From CAZMHJ01 sp964566075 (lineage in GTDB: Bacteria; Patescibacteriota; Saccharimonadia; Saccharimonadales; CAIOMD01), in contig CAZMHJ010000001.1 in NCBI GenBank assembly GCA_964566075.1, positions 62,001-126,000 of the forward strand: a stretch of DNA of 64,000 nucleotides, in the 5' to 3' direction. Every line of letters starts with the position of its first letter. Positions within the stretch are counted from its first letter, which is position 1. The notes beneath the pieces are model-generated. The model was not told the DNA's origin. It ran no database searches and saw only the letters and a list, made by a program, of their open reading frames with translations. Below are positions 39,998 through 49,527 of this stretch, piece by piece. The position numbers and the translations under genes were made by a program.

Positions 39998-40564
39998 CTA
40001 GTTTTTAGGTTTTGCGGCAAAACCGAGTGCGATTTCCATTGCACCACTGACAAGTGCATAAAAACCTACAACCCATACCCCAGCCAGCGTTGCAGCACCT
40101 GGATACCAGATAACAACAAGACCAGCAAGAATAGCAAGTCCACCAATAATGGCGTTAAACCAGCGCACGCCACTAGATGTTTCTGCGTCAAAAGCAAGTA
40201 CCACACCAATGACACCACGGGTGATAAAGCTAATAGCAATAAGTAGTGCTAGGGTTGCAATTGCAAGGCCACTACCAGTATGACGAAGAAGGTATACTGA
40301 AACACCGACCTCAAGCAAGCCAAGTAGTAAACGTAGCAAACCGCTAAAGAAGCTTTGTTCAAACTTTTTTACTGAGCGAACAATATCAATAACACCATAT
40401 ACTCCAATAAAAACCGCAAGTAATAATGCTAATACTCCAACGGTAATACCGGGCCAAATCATGGCAACAAAGCCAAAAATTACTGAAATTATTCCGCCAA
40501 CCACGAGCGTCCACCAAGCACGTTGGTCATCTTCTTCGAACTTATAGACCATAGTCTTAGCCAT
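39998..40564 (-). CDS. HdeD/DUF308-family membrane protein
   Basis: A 188-residue integral membrane protein with six predicted helices in three pairs, the DUF308 repeat. WWTLVVGGIISVIFGFVAMIWPGITVGVLALLLA begins the first, and similar WF-x-AIIGGLAILAGLVVIWYPGA begins the last. E. coli HdeD is linked to acid resistance; the molecular role is unknown. GGAGGT gives a strong ribosome site. It is 44 bp after the permease gene and ends at a clear terminator. Confidence 0.9.
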   Translation of the reverse strand: MAKTMVYKFEEDDQRAWWTLVVGGIISVIFGFVAMIWPGITVGVLALLLAVFIGVYGVIDIVRSVKKFEQSFFSGLLRLLLGLLEVGVSVYLLRHTGSGLAIATLALLIAISFITRGVIGVVLAFDAETSSGVRWFNAIIGGLAILAGLVVIWYPGAATLAGVWVVGFYALVSGAMEIALGFAAKPKN

Positions 40565-40608
40565 TGTTCGTGTACCTCCTTGATTTAATATGTAGCTTCA
40601 GCGTACGG

Positions 40609-41711
40609 CTAGTTTTTAGATTGGTCAAGCTTTTTGCGTGAGCGTTTTACTTTTGGTTTCCTAGTAGGATGCTTAAGCATACTCGATTCAACAAGTTCAT
40701 GACGGTTTGCATACGCTCTAATACCTTCCTGGGCAATTGCAGCAATTGGCAACGCTAAAAACGCACCAATGACACCGGCAATACTGGCGCCTGCAAGCGC
40801 TGCGCCAAATGCAATTGCAGGGTGAAGTTCCATAGTCTGAGCAGTAATTTTTGGGCTTAACACATAATCTTCAAATTGTTTATAAACAACAATGATGATG
40901 AGTAGAATCAGTGCGGTTGCGGGGCTCATCATAAACGCGACGATAAGGGGTACACCTGCAGCCAGATACGTCCCTATAACCGGTAAGAATTGTGATATGA
41001 CGCCCATCCAAATTGCGAGCGGTAACGCAAATGGAACCCCAAGAATAAGTAACGCAATAAGAGTGACAATGGCTGCAATAATACCAAGCAGTGCCCTTGA
41101 GTACATATAGGCGCCTGTCTTTTCAATTGCGAGCTCCCACGTCTTAAGGACGATTCGTTGTCTATTTTGAGGCAAGAATGAACAAACAAAACGCCGTACC
41201 TGATGTGCATCCTTCACCAAATAGTAGGTAAATAGGAGTATGGCTAATGATTGCACTATACCGATTACTATTTGACGGCTGATGCCAAATAGATTACCTG
41301 CGATATTAGTTGCATAGTTGGCGATAACCGAATCTGCCGATTTAACTTGATCAAGCAGCGCTTGCTCGGACACCGTAATACCAAAAACCTTGTGCAAAGA
41401 TTTAGCTAAACCATCGAGCCAATGAGGTGCTGTTTCTACGATGCCTCCAACCTGGTCTATTACTAGTGGTACCATCGCTACCACCAGTAAAATAGCAACG
41501 AGTACAAAGCCTACCACAACCGTGAGCGTGGCAATTGTTCGACGCCAACCTTTTTGGACAAGCCAATTTACAAGTGGTTCAAGTGCGAATGATAAAAAGA
41601 GTGCTATTAACAGCCATGTAAAGAAATGAGCTAGTTTTAATAATATAAAAGCTGATAACGCTACTGCAATTACCGATATAATCACAATTGCGAGCAATCT
41701 TGGTATCCATG
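40609..41711 (-). CDS. AI-2E/PerM-family permease, N-terminus in gap
   Basis: About 365 visible residues of a PerM/TqsA-type transporter with 7-8 membrane helices. LFLSFALEPLVNWLVQKGWRR near the start, the central soluble region, and FLPVIGTYLAAGVPLIVAF, YKQFEDYVLSPKITAQTMELHP, FGAALAGASIAGVIGAFLALP are family motifs; a basic tail ends the protein. The open frame continues upstream (WIPRLLAIVIISV) into the gap at 41712, so the true start is missing. Transport substrate unknown. A second paralogue lies at 43775-44872. Confidence 0.9.
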
Positions 41712-41811
41712 NNNNNNNNNNNNNNNNNNNNNNNNNNNNNNNNNNNNNNNNNNNNNNNNNNNNNNNNNNNNNNNNNNNNNNNNNNNNNNNNNNNNNNNNN
41801 NNNNNNNNNNN
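41712..41811. other. Scaffold gap (100 N) between two membrane genes
   Basis: Placeholder of 100 N removing the C-terminal end of the 41812-42719 gene, any intergenic sequence, and the start of the permease. Confidence 0.95.
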
Positions 41812-42719
41812 GCTGCATCATAGTCGTTATTCTTCACAATTCCATCAACTTGCAAATAGCCCGTCTTAATAGCCGCTAGTGTAGCAAGCATAAACAAACC
41901 GCTAAAGACGATGAGGCCTATAACCATATTTACGCGGCGGCGAGCCAGGCCGATAGCAAGTGCAGTAGCAACAACCGTTGCTATCGCTAACTCTTTTGTG
42001 AGTTTATCAAGTAGATTTAAATATTGGCGGGCTTTTGGTAACCAGGTAACTTCTTTAACGGTGACCGAGCCTATTGAGCTTGGTAGGTTCTTACCAAACA
42101 AAAACCCGATTTGGCTTGAGCTCAATTGGTCGCCAACGGTTTTATAAATATCATCAACGGTAATTTTTCCATCATTTTGCGGATTCTGAATATAATCCAT
42201 AAGTTTTCCATGGATGGTAGATAGTGTAGTAGTCCATGCCTGTTGTACTTGATCAGATTTTAATGCGTCACCAATTTTCGCCGTTGCAAAGCTTTCAAAT
42301 TGGCTCGCTAAAGGTGCCGCAATAAACTGAAGATTTTCTGGCAAAATTTGTTGAAGCTCTTGCTCAACATTAATTCTTGTAAATATCTGTTTTGAGATTT
42401 CTGTTTGTAGTGCTTTTTGTACATCTTGATCTTGAATTATTGGAGAGACGGCGGCAGTAAACTTTTTATTATCCACAATCGTTTGTTGTGTCCAATAAGA
42501 GAGGTTAAAAAGCATAAATGTGGTTACGGCAACTACCGCACTTAGGCCTGCAAAAAAAGAAAACCAAAAAGATCGACGGTGTTTTTTTACCGTCTTTTTT
42601 GTGGTAAGTTCAGTGAGTTCTTTTTTAAGATGAGCATTCTCTGCTTTTAGCACCCTTAACTCGTCTTGAGTTTTAACTGGTTTTGCATTTCGCTTAGTCT
42701 TCTTCTGGGTAGTAGCCAT
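41812..42719 (-). CDS. Integral membrane protein, unknown, C-terminus in gap
   Basis: At least 302 residues. A basic N-terminal tail with a short coiled coil (DELRVLKAENAHLKKELTEL) is followed by a transmembrane helix (about residues 50-72). A long extracellular helical region then has SYWTQQTIVDNKKFTAAVSPIIQDQDVQKAL, a pattern seen in actinobacterial membrane proteins of unknown function. Two more helices follow (about 243-262 and 266-285). AAGGGA precedes the ATG. It is upstream of and probably co-transcribed with the PerM-type gene. Confidence 0.75.
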
Positions 42720-42799
42720 ATATGTCCCTTGTGATTTTACCGTAATTATGTCACAATAATAACTAAAGTCAATACAATATTACTCGAGAAAAGGCGGTA

Positions 42800-43723
42800 A
42801 TGGAAACAAATACGGTTAACACCTCAGTTGAACAGACACTCCAACAGATGGCAGGTACTATTTTTAGCTTAAAGTCGATCGTAGTGTTAATTATCTCAAT
42901 AACCATCGCGATTATTGTCGGAAAAGGTATCAGCTTTGCGCTCCGCAAACTTTTAAAAACGGTTGCCGGCTTAGCAGATACCACGACTGATAGTAAAAAA
43001 GCTGATGTATACCGCAGGCGTGAAACCATTTTAGTACTTTCTATTGCCCTTATTCGAGCTGTACTAATTGTATTGGCACTATACTTTTGGTGGGTCTATC
43101 TCCACCCAAATCAGCAACCTACGGCAATTATTGGGGCGAGTGCTTTATTTGTGGTACTGGCAAGCGCAACGCTGGGCCCCGTACTACGAGATCTTTCGGC
43201 TGGTAGTGTTATGATGGCTGAACAATGGTATGGAGTTGGCGACCACGTTACGTTTGAACCATTCTTAGACCTAAAAGGTGTCGTAGAACGTGTAACACTA
43301 CGCTCAACTAAAGTGCGCGGTTTAAACGGTGAAATTATCTGGCTTAATAATCAACACATCCAGGGCGTACGCATTGCACCACGGGGAGTACGTACTATTG
43401 CTATTGATATTTTTGTATCCGATATAAAACAAGGCCGAACGCTCGTAGATGATGTATCATCGCGTATACCTCGTGGCAAACTCATGCTTGCAGCACCACT
43501 AAAAGTTAGTGATACCGAGAAGCTTAGTAAAGGACTTTGGCGTATCACTACAGTTGCTCAAACGGCACCAGGTCGTGAATGGCTCATTGAAAAACTAGCC
43601 CTAGAGATGCTCAAAGAAGCTGACGATTCTTCAAAAACGCCTGTTATTGTGCATGGACCAGTTGCTCGTTACGCAGATCCAAATGCTGAGCAACGTTTCG
43701 CGCGTGCCGTACGAAATTCTTAA
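42800..43723 (+). CDS. MscS-family mechanosensitive channel
   Basis: A 307-residue small-conductance mechanosensitive channel. Three membrane helices occupy the first 145 residues. The pore-lining TM3 and start of the beta domain are recognisable as IIGASALFVVLASATLGPVL, LRDLSAGSVMMAEQWYGVGDHV, and VERVTLRSTKVRGLNGEIIW with LNNQHI. It relieves turgor on osmotic downshock. AAGG precedes the ATG. It is 51 bp upstream of a PerM-type gene on the same strand. Confidence 0.93.
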   Translation: METNTVNTSVEQTLQQMAGTIFSLKSIVVLIISITIAIIVGKGISFALRKLLKTVAGLADTTTDSKKADVYRRRETILVLSIALIRAVLIVLALYFWWVYLHPNQQPTAIIGASALFVVLASATLGPVLRDLSAGSVMMAEQWYGVGDHVTFEPFLDLKGVVERVTLRSTKVRGLNGEIIWLNNQHIQGVRIAPRGVRTIAIDIFVSDIKQGRTLVDDVSSRIPRGKLMLAAPLKVSDTEKLSKGLWRITTVAQTAPGREWLIEKLALEMLKEADDSSKTPVIVHGPVARYADPNAEQRFARAVRNS

Positions 43724-43774
43724 TTTCGTATTACTTTTGACGTGACATATAATGAGTCCTAAAGGAACTTATAT

Positions 43775-44872
43775 ATGACAACTACTCAGAAACGCTCGTT
43801 ATCGATTGCCGTAATTATAGCTATAGTATTCGGTGCTTATTTTTTGTGGGATTACTTTATCTTAATTGCATTTGCAGCAATCTTAGCATTTATATATAAC
43901 GCAGCCTATAAATGGTTTTTGCGAAAAACAAAGCAGCGGGTTGGTCTTTCAATTACCTTAACAATGTTGTTCGCACTCATCAGCATTATCATACCCTTAT
44001 CAGTAATATTATTTCTCACCGTCGAGCAAGCATTAGAATTTGTTGATGTTGTAAAGAATGCTAGTTTAGACAGCAATTCTTTAAAACAAACTTTGACAAG
44101 CCTTATTTCATCATTTAACGATACCGTCACCCACATCCCCGGTGCTGGACATGTTTCGGTTAACCTGGACTCAATTACAGGTTGGGTTAAGGATAATTTA
44201 GCTGGGTTTACGAAAGCTGTTGTGCACTATCTTATTTCTGCTGTTGGTGGTGTAAGCACTTTCTTTACAAAAGCAATTATATTTATTTTTGTATTTATTT
44301 CGCTTTTAAAAAACCAAGACCACATCTTAAATGCACTTCGAAAGATCAATCCACTTGGTGAAAAAGTTACCGACTTATATGTTGGTAAAATCTCAGCGAT
44401 GACTCGTGCGATGGTTAAGGGTCAGTTTATTATTGCCTTTTTACAGGGACTTACCGATGCAGCATTACTATGGCTCGTTGGTATTGATTTCTTTTTCTTC
44501 TGGCTGGTATTACTAACATTCCTATCAATTATTCCACTTGGTGGTGGCATTATCGTCTTGCCGATTGGCTTTATCTTGCTGTTCACTGGTCATATTTGGC
44601 AAGGTTTAGTACTAATTATTGGGCACCTTCTTATTGTTACAAATATTGATAATGTTCTCAGGCCACGCCTGGTTCCAAAAACCGCACGTCTTGATTCGGC
44701 TCTAACTATTTTATCGGTGTTTGCCGGTATTGCCATGTTTGGCTTTCTAGGCATTGTTATTGGACCGGTTATCATGATAGTCATTATCACGACAATCAAA
44801 GTCTACATTGACTTTATTGAAAGCAACGGAGACGATAAAAAACTAGTAAAATTGTTCTCGAAAGAAAAGTAA
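43775..44872 (+). CDS. AI-2E/PerM-family permease
   Basis: A 365-residue paralogue of the 40609 gene, with N-terminal helix pairs, a soluble loop and the C-terminal motifs FLSIIPLGGGIIVLPIGFILL, DNVLRPRLVPKTARLDSALT and FGFLGIVIGPVI. Relatives export signalling molecules or act in Na+/H+ antiport; the substrate is unknown. AAAGGA lies before the ATG. Organised with mscS as a likely osmotic or envelope unit. Confidence 0.92.
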   Translation: MTTTQKRSLSIAVIIAIVFGAYFLWDYFILIAFAAILAFIYNAAYKWFLRKTKQRVGLSITLTMLFALISIIIPLSVILFLTVEQALEFVDVVKNASLDSNSLKQTLTSLISSFNDTVTHIPGAGHVSVNLDSITGWVKDNLAGFTKAVVHYLISAVGGVSTFFTKAIIFIFVFISLLKNQDHILNALRKINPLGEKVTDLYVGKISAMTRAMVKGQFIIAFLQGLTDAALLWLVGIDFFFFWLVLLTFLSIIPLGGGIIVLPIGFILLFTGHIWQGLVLIIGHLLIVTNIDNVLRPRLVPKTARLDSALTILSVFAGIAMFGFLGIVIGPVIMIVIITTIKVYIDFIESNGDDKKLVKLFSKEK

Positions 44873-44886
44873 CGAATTAAAAACTG

Positions 44887-45345
44887 CTACTTAGAAGCTG
44901 CTTTACGATTGAGGTAGATTCGTAAGAAAACAAATACATTTATTCCAATAAATGAAACAAGTGACATGAATGGAATGGTAATAAAGCCAAACCAATTTAT
45001 TTGCGCATCAGTACATGAAACATTTGCAGCTGCCGTACAATCTAAGACTGTTTCTCGAATTACTCCCCACTGGAGTAGCGAATGATAAAAAGCAATACAC
45101 ATACCTACAACGCTAAGCGGAGCTACATAATAAAATGCACTCTTGTCTTTTCGTAGTATTGCTACGGTCATAATAAAAGCGATTGGATACATAAAAATGC
45201 GTTGCCACCAGCACAAAAGACAGGGTTGGAATTTCTCCACCTCACTGAGTATCAAGCTACCGACAAAAGCGCCTGTTCCGATAAACCACACAATATAGTC
45301 ACTGTATTTAGCGTCAACTTCCAGTAATAACTTTTGTATTTTCAT
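44887..45345 (-). CDS. DsbB/BdbC-like thiol oxidase
   Basis: A 152-residue, four-helix membrane protein that would reoxidise an exported thiol oxidase and pass electrons to quinone. Cys42 and Cys45 are in QPCLLCWWQR and the second pair is Cys103 and Cys111 (LDCTAAANVSC), the DsbB pattern. AAGGAGA precedes the ATG. No DsbA is in the window. It faces the permease tail to tail with 14 bp between. Confidence 0.92.
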   Translation of the reverse strand: MKIQKLLLEVDAKYSDYIVWFIGTGAFVGSLILSEVEKFQPCLLCWWQRIFMYPIAFIMTVAILRKDKSAFYYVAPLSVVGMCIAFYHSLLQWGVIRETVLDCTAAANVSCTDAQINWFGFITIPFMSLVSFIGINVFVFLRIYLNRKAASK

Positions 45346-45376
45346 GGTCTCTCCTTAATCAGGTTCTAGTATAACA

Positions 45377-45402
45377 AAACACCACCTAAAAAGGTGGTGT
45401 TT
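45377..45402 (-). terminator. Intrinsic terminator after the prepilin-like gene
   Basis: AAACACCACCT (45377-45387) pairs with AGGTGGTGTTT (45392-45402). On the minus strand the stem ends in U-rich sequence. Confidence 0.85.
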
Positions 45403-45426
45403 ATATTGATGTCCGACTTTATATTG

Positions 45427-45705
45427 CTATAAAAGGCTGTTTAAATCGTCATCAATACCAGCAGTGTCAAGATCTGAGTCTACGGCTGCACTATCAAGTG
45501 AGCTCTGAACCTTTTCAACATCTTGCTTAGTTTGTAGATTACTTGCTGATTCTTTGGCTACTGGAGCAACTTGTTGACTTGAACGAGCAGTATCGTTGCT
45601 TGTTTTTTGAACTGCAATGACACGCCAACCAATTATTCCAATAAGCCCAATGATAACTGCAAATAGTACGACTGGAACAATTGAAAAACCTTTTTGAGAT
45701 TTCAT
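45427..45705 (-). CDS. Small prepilin-like secreted or anchored protein
   Basis: A 92-residue protein with a class III (prepilin-like) N-terminus: KSQKGFSIVPVVLFAVIIGLIG. The KG|FS junction fits prepilin peptidase cleavage, but position +5 is Pro instead of the usual Glu, so it may be a pseudopilin or only resemble one. A transmembrane stretch (about residues 8-28) is followed by a Ser/Gln/Asp-rich tail ending in acidic repeats (DLDTAGIDDDLNSLL). It begins 5 bp after the secreted coiled-coil gene and probably shares its transcript. Confidence 0.7.
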   Translation of the reverse strand: MKSQKGFSIVPVVLFAVIIGLIGIIGWRVIAVQKTSNDTARSSQQVAPVAKESASNLQTKQDVEKVQSSLDSAAVDSDLDTAGIDDDLNSLL

Positions 45706-45710
45706 ATGTA

Positions 45711-46424
45711 TTAATTACCTGTTGTATTAGTTGTTGATGTAGAACTGTCTGTTGAGGTGCTCGTTGTAGTTGCGGGAATACTTGCTTTCACGGCAACAAT
45801 CAAATCTTTAATCGAGCTTCGGTATGCTTTCAGTGAGGTACGAGTAGACTTAAGTGCATCTCGAAATGCAGCAACTTTAGTTGCTACCGCGTCAACTTGT
45901 GTGCAATCTACTGATGTGTCAAAAGACTTTAGTGTGGCGATGCTTGCCGCTGCATCTGCCTGGGCCGCATCAGCCTTTGCTACAAGTGCATCATAGTTTA
46001 CGGTATCAAGTTTCTTATCGTCATGAAATGTCTTGACTCGAGTGTAAATTTTGTCAAAAACAGCTTTGTGCTTTTCAGCATCAGCAACCTTTTTATTAAG
46101 CTTTTTTGTAAGTTCAGCCGAACGGGCTTCACACGATTTTTTGCGTTCTTGCTCGGTATGCTTCTTTTCCGTTTCTTGCTTCTTTTTTAAATCTGCAACT
46201 TCGAGTTTGGCTTTGTCGTTAAACGACTGAACACGATTCTTTACTTCGTTCGTTGAGTTATGCGTTTCCACTTCTGCCTGAGAAGATGTTGATGTATTTG
46301 ATGAGCTTGAACTGCCTGTTGTATCATCAGCGCCATGTTGTGCGTAGATTGGTGCTACCACCATTACTGGTAGAGCAAATGCTGTAGCGAGCGCAAGGCT
46401 AAATTTACTAATCCGATGTTTCAT
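45711..46424 (-). CDS. Secreted coiled-coil protein, unknown
   Basis: A 237-residue exported protein. Signal peptide with basic start and core LALATAFALPVMVVAPIYA, cleavage after AQHGA or nearby. A Ser/Thr-rich linker, a long Lys/Glu-rich coiled coil (about residues 60-125) with one Cys (KKSCEARS), a second helical segment with Cys (SVDCTQVD), and a Thr/Ser-rich C-terminal tail follow. The two cysteines could form a disulfide. Looks like a surface or wall-associated protein; it pairs with the prepilin-like gene. Confidence 0.75.
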   Translation of the reverse strand: MKHRISKFSLALATAFALPVMVVAPIYAQHGADDTTGSSSSSNTSTSSQAEVETHNSTNEVKNRVQSFNDKAKLEVADLKKKQETEKKHTEQERKKSCEARSAELTKKLNKKVADAEKHKAVFDKIYTRVKTFHDDKKLDTVNYDALVAKADAAQADAAASIATLKSFDTSVDCTQVDAVATKVAAFRDALKSTRTSLKAYRSSIKDLIVAVKASIPATTTSTSTDSSTSTTNTTGN

Positions 46425-46569
46425 GCTGCGTATATTCCTTTGTTCTTTTTATGTTGCAATACGATAGTTATTATCGCTAATGCTTACATAAATAATTAAT
46501 TAATGCAACTGCCAAATCCCTCCATCTGACATCACTCATTAGAACGCGTGTACGGCAGGTTTGTTACAG

Positions 46570-48222
46570 CTAAAAATGCTCACGGAGGTGACGCATGCTA
46601 AAATCCCAGTCTGCGTCGGTTTTTTTATGAGGATTAAATATGTTTTCTGGGTCAAATATGTGCTTTACTTGCTTAAAATAGCCATACACCTCTGGACCAT
46701 ACATATCCTCAAGCCACGGACCTCGAATCATACCATCATTATGCTCGCCACTTAAACTACCGCCATACTTCAATACAAGTGCATTAATTTCACGCATTGC
46801 GGGCTCAAGCTTTGCTTTTTCTTTTGGATCCTCAATCTTCATCAGCGGAATAATATGAAAATTCCCATCGCCCATATGCCCCGCAATAGTCGCGAGTAAT
46901 TTGTATCGATTGATTATCTCACGAATCTCAGGTAAGAATTTAGGGAGTACTGCTGGTGGCACAATAAGATCATCCATAAACGGTGCGGTATGTTTGTCTT
47001 TGACTTTTTTCCGTAATATCTGGAAACTTTGTCGGCGCATAATCCAGAATTTCTGAGCTTTCGCCGCTGTTTCATCTTCTTCAAACAACGCTTCGTGGCC
47101 AAAAGGTTTAAGTGCTTCGTGCATCGCATGTACTTTTTGCTTTGTTTCTTGTTCTGATGGGCTGTTGAACTCAATCAGTAGTACCATTTTTGGGATACCG
47201 CGCAATAACATCAAAGCATCAGGGATTAGCTGAATGCCAAGTTTAATCATTCCCCACCAACCTAATGTTTTTCTAAAGAAGAAGAATAATTTAAAGCTAA
47301 GCATAAGTGTGTAATTATCAAAACCTTCAAAAGTGGCTGGTTTATGCTCGAGTACTTTATTTATTAATTCTGCTAGGTCATCTGTTTTGCGTAAAAAGAC
47401 AACTAAAGTACCAGAGTTCTGTGGAGCGGGTACGAGTTTAAAGGTAATGTCAGTTACAAGTCCAAGCGTACCCTGCGAACCAACAATCAGTTGTGTCAAA
47501 TCAAAGACACCCGATTCTCTGTCCCAGACATTCCATAAATGGTAGCCGGTAGAATCCTTACTAACATGTGGTTTCGCCGCCATAATTGCATCATAGTTAG
47601 CTTCGATAAGCTCGAAAATTTTACGATAGATTTCGCCCTCGTAATTGTTTTGGGCAATCTTATCATCAAGTTCTTGTTTAGTGAGTGGCCGGACGATATA
47701 TTCATTGCCATCACCAAACACTACTTTCAGTTCTTTAATGAACTTTTCTGTTTTACCAAATTCGAGTGATTTTTCACCACCAGAATTATTGGCAACCATA
47801 CCACCTATCGTACATAAGTCACGTGATGCCGGATAACTAGGCATAATAGCGTTTTTTTCGAGCGTTGCTTTTTCAAAATCTCGATACCAAACACCAGGCT
47901 GTGCGGTGGCTTCGGTCTCACTTACGGAAGTTATATTAGTAAAATGCTTGTTGAAATCAATGACAATAGACTCTCCTATTGATCCACCCGACATACAGGT
48001 TCCACCACTTCTGGCGACAATTGCTAGGCCGGGATTATCTTTTTTATGTTCTGCAACGAAGTGCACAATTGATTGAATATCGTTACTATTTTTTGCGTAT
48101 ACAACAACTTGCGGTTTTAGCTCAAACATACTTGCGTCGTGACTATAAAATTCACGAGCCTCGTCTGACGTATCTACCTTGCCTGCGATAATCGCTTGTA
48201 TTTCTGTTTCTAAGTTTTCCAT
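46570..48222 (-). CDS. FAD-linked oxidase, GlcD/D-lactate dehydrogenase type
   Basis: A 550-residue flavoprotein. The FAD-binding PCMH domain has VARSGGTCMSGGSIGESIVID and GGMVANNSGGEKSLEFGKT. The C-terminal FAD-oxidase domain shows GHMGDGNFHIIPL and GSLSGEHNDGMIRG with catalytic-site His residues. Likely oxidises D-lactate, glycolate or 2-hydroxyglutarate; which one is uncertain. Start 48222 is chosen because TACGAT ends 7 nt before it, and the more upstream ATG at 48228 lies against that hexamer. Divergent from the NDH-2 gene. Confidence 0.9.
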   Translation of the reverse strand: MENLETEIQAIIAGKVDTSDEAREFYSHDASMFELKPQVVVYAKNSNDIQSIVHFVAEHKKDNPGLAIVARSGGTCMSGGSIGESIVIDFNKHFTNITSVSETEATAQPGVWYRDFEKATLEKNAIMPSYPASRDLCTIGGMVANNSGGEKSLEFGKTEKFIKELKVVFGDGNEYIVRPLTKQELDDKIAQNNYEGEIYRKIFELIEANYDAIMAAKPHVSKDSTGYHLWNVWDRESGVFDLTQLIVGSQGTLGLVTDITFKLVPAPQNSGTLVVFLRKTDDLAELINKVLEHKPATFEGFDNYTLMLSFKLFFFFRKTLGWWGMIKLGIQLIPDALMLLRGIPKMVLLIEFNSPSEQETKQKVHAMHEALKPFGHEALFEEDETAAKAQKFWIMRRQSFQILRKKVKDKHTAPFMDDLIVPPAVLPKFLPEIREIINRYKLLATIAGHMGDGNFHIIPLMKIEDPKEKAKLEPAMREINALVLKYGGSLSGEHNDGMIRGPWLEDMYGPEVYGYFKQVKHIFDPENIFNPHKKTDADWDFSMRHLREHF

Positions 48223-48229
48223 TACCATA

Positions 48230-48235
48230 ATCGTA
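48230..48235 (-). promoter_or_regulatory. -10 element for the FAD-linked oxidase, leaderless
   Basis: TACGAT on the minus strand ends 7 nt before the ATG at 48222; no ribosome site. Confidence 0.5.
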
Positions 48236-48273
48236 CCCCGAAAAAATCACAAGCGCAATGGATGCAAACTTGC

Positions 48274-48279
48274 TACAAT
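48274..48279 (+). promoter_or_regulatory. -10 element for the NDH-2 gene, leaderless
   Basis: TACAAT ends 6 nt before the ATG at 48286, so transcription should begin at the start codon. Confidence 0.55.
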
Positions 48280-48285
48280 ACGCTT

Positions 48286-49527
48286 ATGCTACAAACGCAC
48301 CTTGTTATAGTCGGCTCAGGATGGGCGGGCATGCGACTCGCACGAGAGTTAAAACATGTTCCAAAGCATACCTTGAGGATTACACTCATTTCTGATATTA
48401 CAACTTTTCGTTACAGCGCAGCCCTTTACCGCGTAGCAACGGGGCGTCGTGAACGAGAAGCAATTATCCCTATTGCTGAAATCATTGATGATTTGCCAAA
48501 CGTTACCTTTAAAAAGGCTAAGGTAGACCGAATTAACAGAGAAAAAAAGATATTGAAACTCGAAGATGGTACAGAAATTCACTATGATATCGCCGTCCTC
48601 GCACTTGGTATGGTTACGACCTACTTTGGTATTCCTGGCCTCGAGCAACGCTCGTATAGCATAAAAACGGCTCGTGAACTTAGACAACTACGAACTCATT
48701 TACATCAAGAGTTACTAGACGAAAAAGCTCCCGATAAAAACTATGTGGTCATAGGTGCGGGCCCAACTGGTGTTGAGCTATCAGCGGCGCTTACATCTTA
48801 CATGAAAGAAGTCGTTCGTAAGCATGGCCTAAAACGCCGAAGGATTACGGTTGATATCGTAGAACGTGCAGCACAAGTCTTACCTTCAAGCAGTAAAACG
48901 GTATCTAGAAAAACGCTGGCCCGTTTACGCCAGCTTGGTATACGCGTCATGCTCAATAAAAATGTTGAAAAGGAAGAGGATGATTATCTGGTAGTTAGTG
49001 GTCAAAAAATACCAACCCATACTGTTATTTGGACAGCCGGTGTTACTAATAACCCTTTCTATAATCTCAACGCAAAGCAGTTTTTACTAACAGATAAGGG
49101 TAAGGTGGTAGTAGACGATTGGCTACGTGTAGATGATTCAGTGTACGTAATCGGAGATAACGCCGATACACCATATAGTGGCCTCGGTTTAACAGCTGTC
49201 CATAATGCAAAGTTTGTTGGCAAAGATATAAAACGACGGCTCACTCACAAATCTACACCGAAATATAAACCACTCGTACCAGCAACCGCGATACCAGCTG
49301 GTAAGCGGTGGGCAGCGTTTTCGTACCGCGGCCTTACGCTTGTCGGTATGCCGGGTGCTATTGTTCGCAGTTTAGCTGACTTGGTTGCATACAACGATAT
49401 TGTTGGTTGGCGCAAAGCCCTTAGCATTTGGATACGTAGTGAAGAGCGCGAAGAAGTTTGCTCAATTTGTCAGAGTGCGCTCGAACAAAATCTGCACGGT
49501 CATCCATTAGCGCCACATAGGAGCTAG
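48286..49527 (+). CDS. ndh: Type II NADH dehydrogenase-like flavoprotein
   Basis: A 413-residue pyridine nucleotide-disulfide oxidoreductase of the NDH-2 type. HLVIVGSGWAGMRLARELK is the FAD-binding start, NYVVIGAGPTGVELSAAL the NADH-binding motif, and VYVIGDNADT the second FAD motif; the C-terminal AFSYRGLTLVGMPGAIV matches the membrane-binding region. Transfers electrons from NADH to quinone without pumping. A CxxC (CSIC) lies near the end. The start at 48286 fits the -10 element and the motif; an upstream ATG would begin within the promoter. With the FAD oxidase it suggests a small quinone-linked respiratory chain. Confidence 0.88.
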   Translation: MLQTHLVIVGSGWAGMRLARELKHVPKHTLRITLISDITTFRYSAALYRVATGRREREAIIPIAEIIDDLPNVTFKKAKVDRINREKKILKLEDGTEIHYDIAVLALGMVTTYFGIPGLEQRSYSIKTARELRQLRTHLHQELLDEKAPDKNYVVIGAGPTGVELSAALTSYMKEVVRKHGLKRRRITVDIVERAAQVLPSSSKTVSRKTLARLRQLGIRVMLNKNVEKEEDDYLVVSGQKIPTHTVIWTAGVTNNPFYNLNAKQFLLTDKGKVVVDDWLRVDDSVYVIGDNADTPYSGLGLTAVHNAKFVGKDIKRRLTHKSTPKYKPLVPATAIPAGKRWAAFSYRGLTLVGMPGAIVRSLADLVAYNDIVGWRKALSIWIRSEEREEVCSICQSALEQNLHGHPLAPHRS

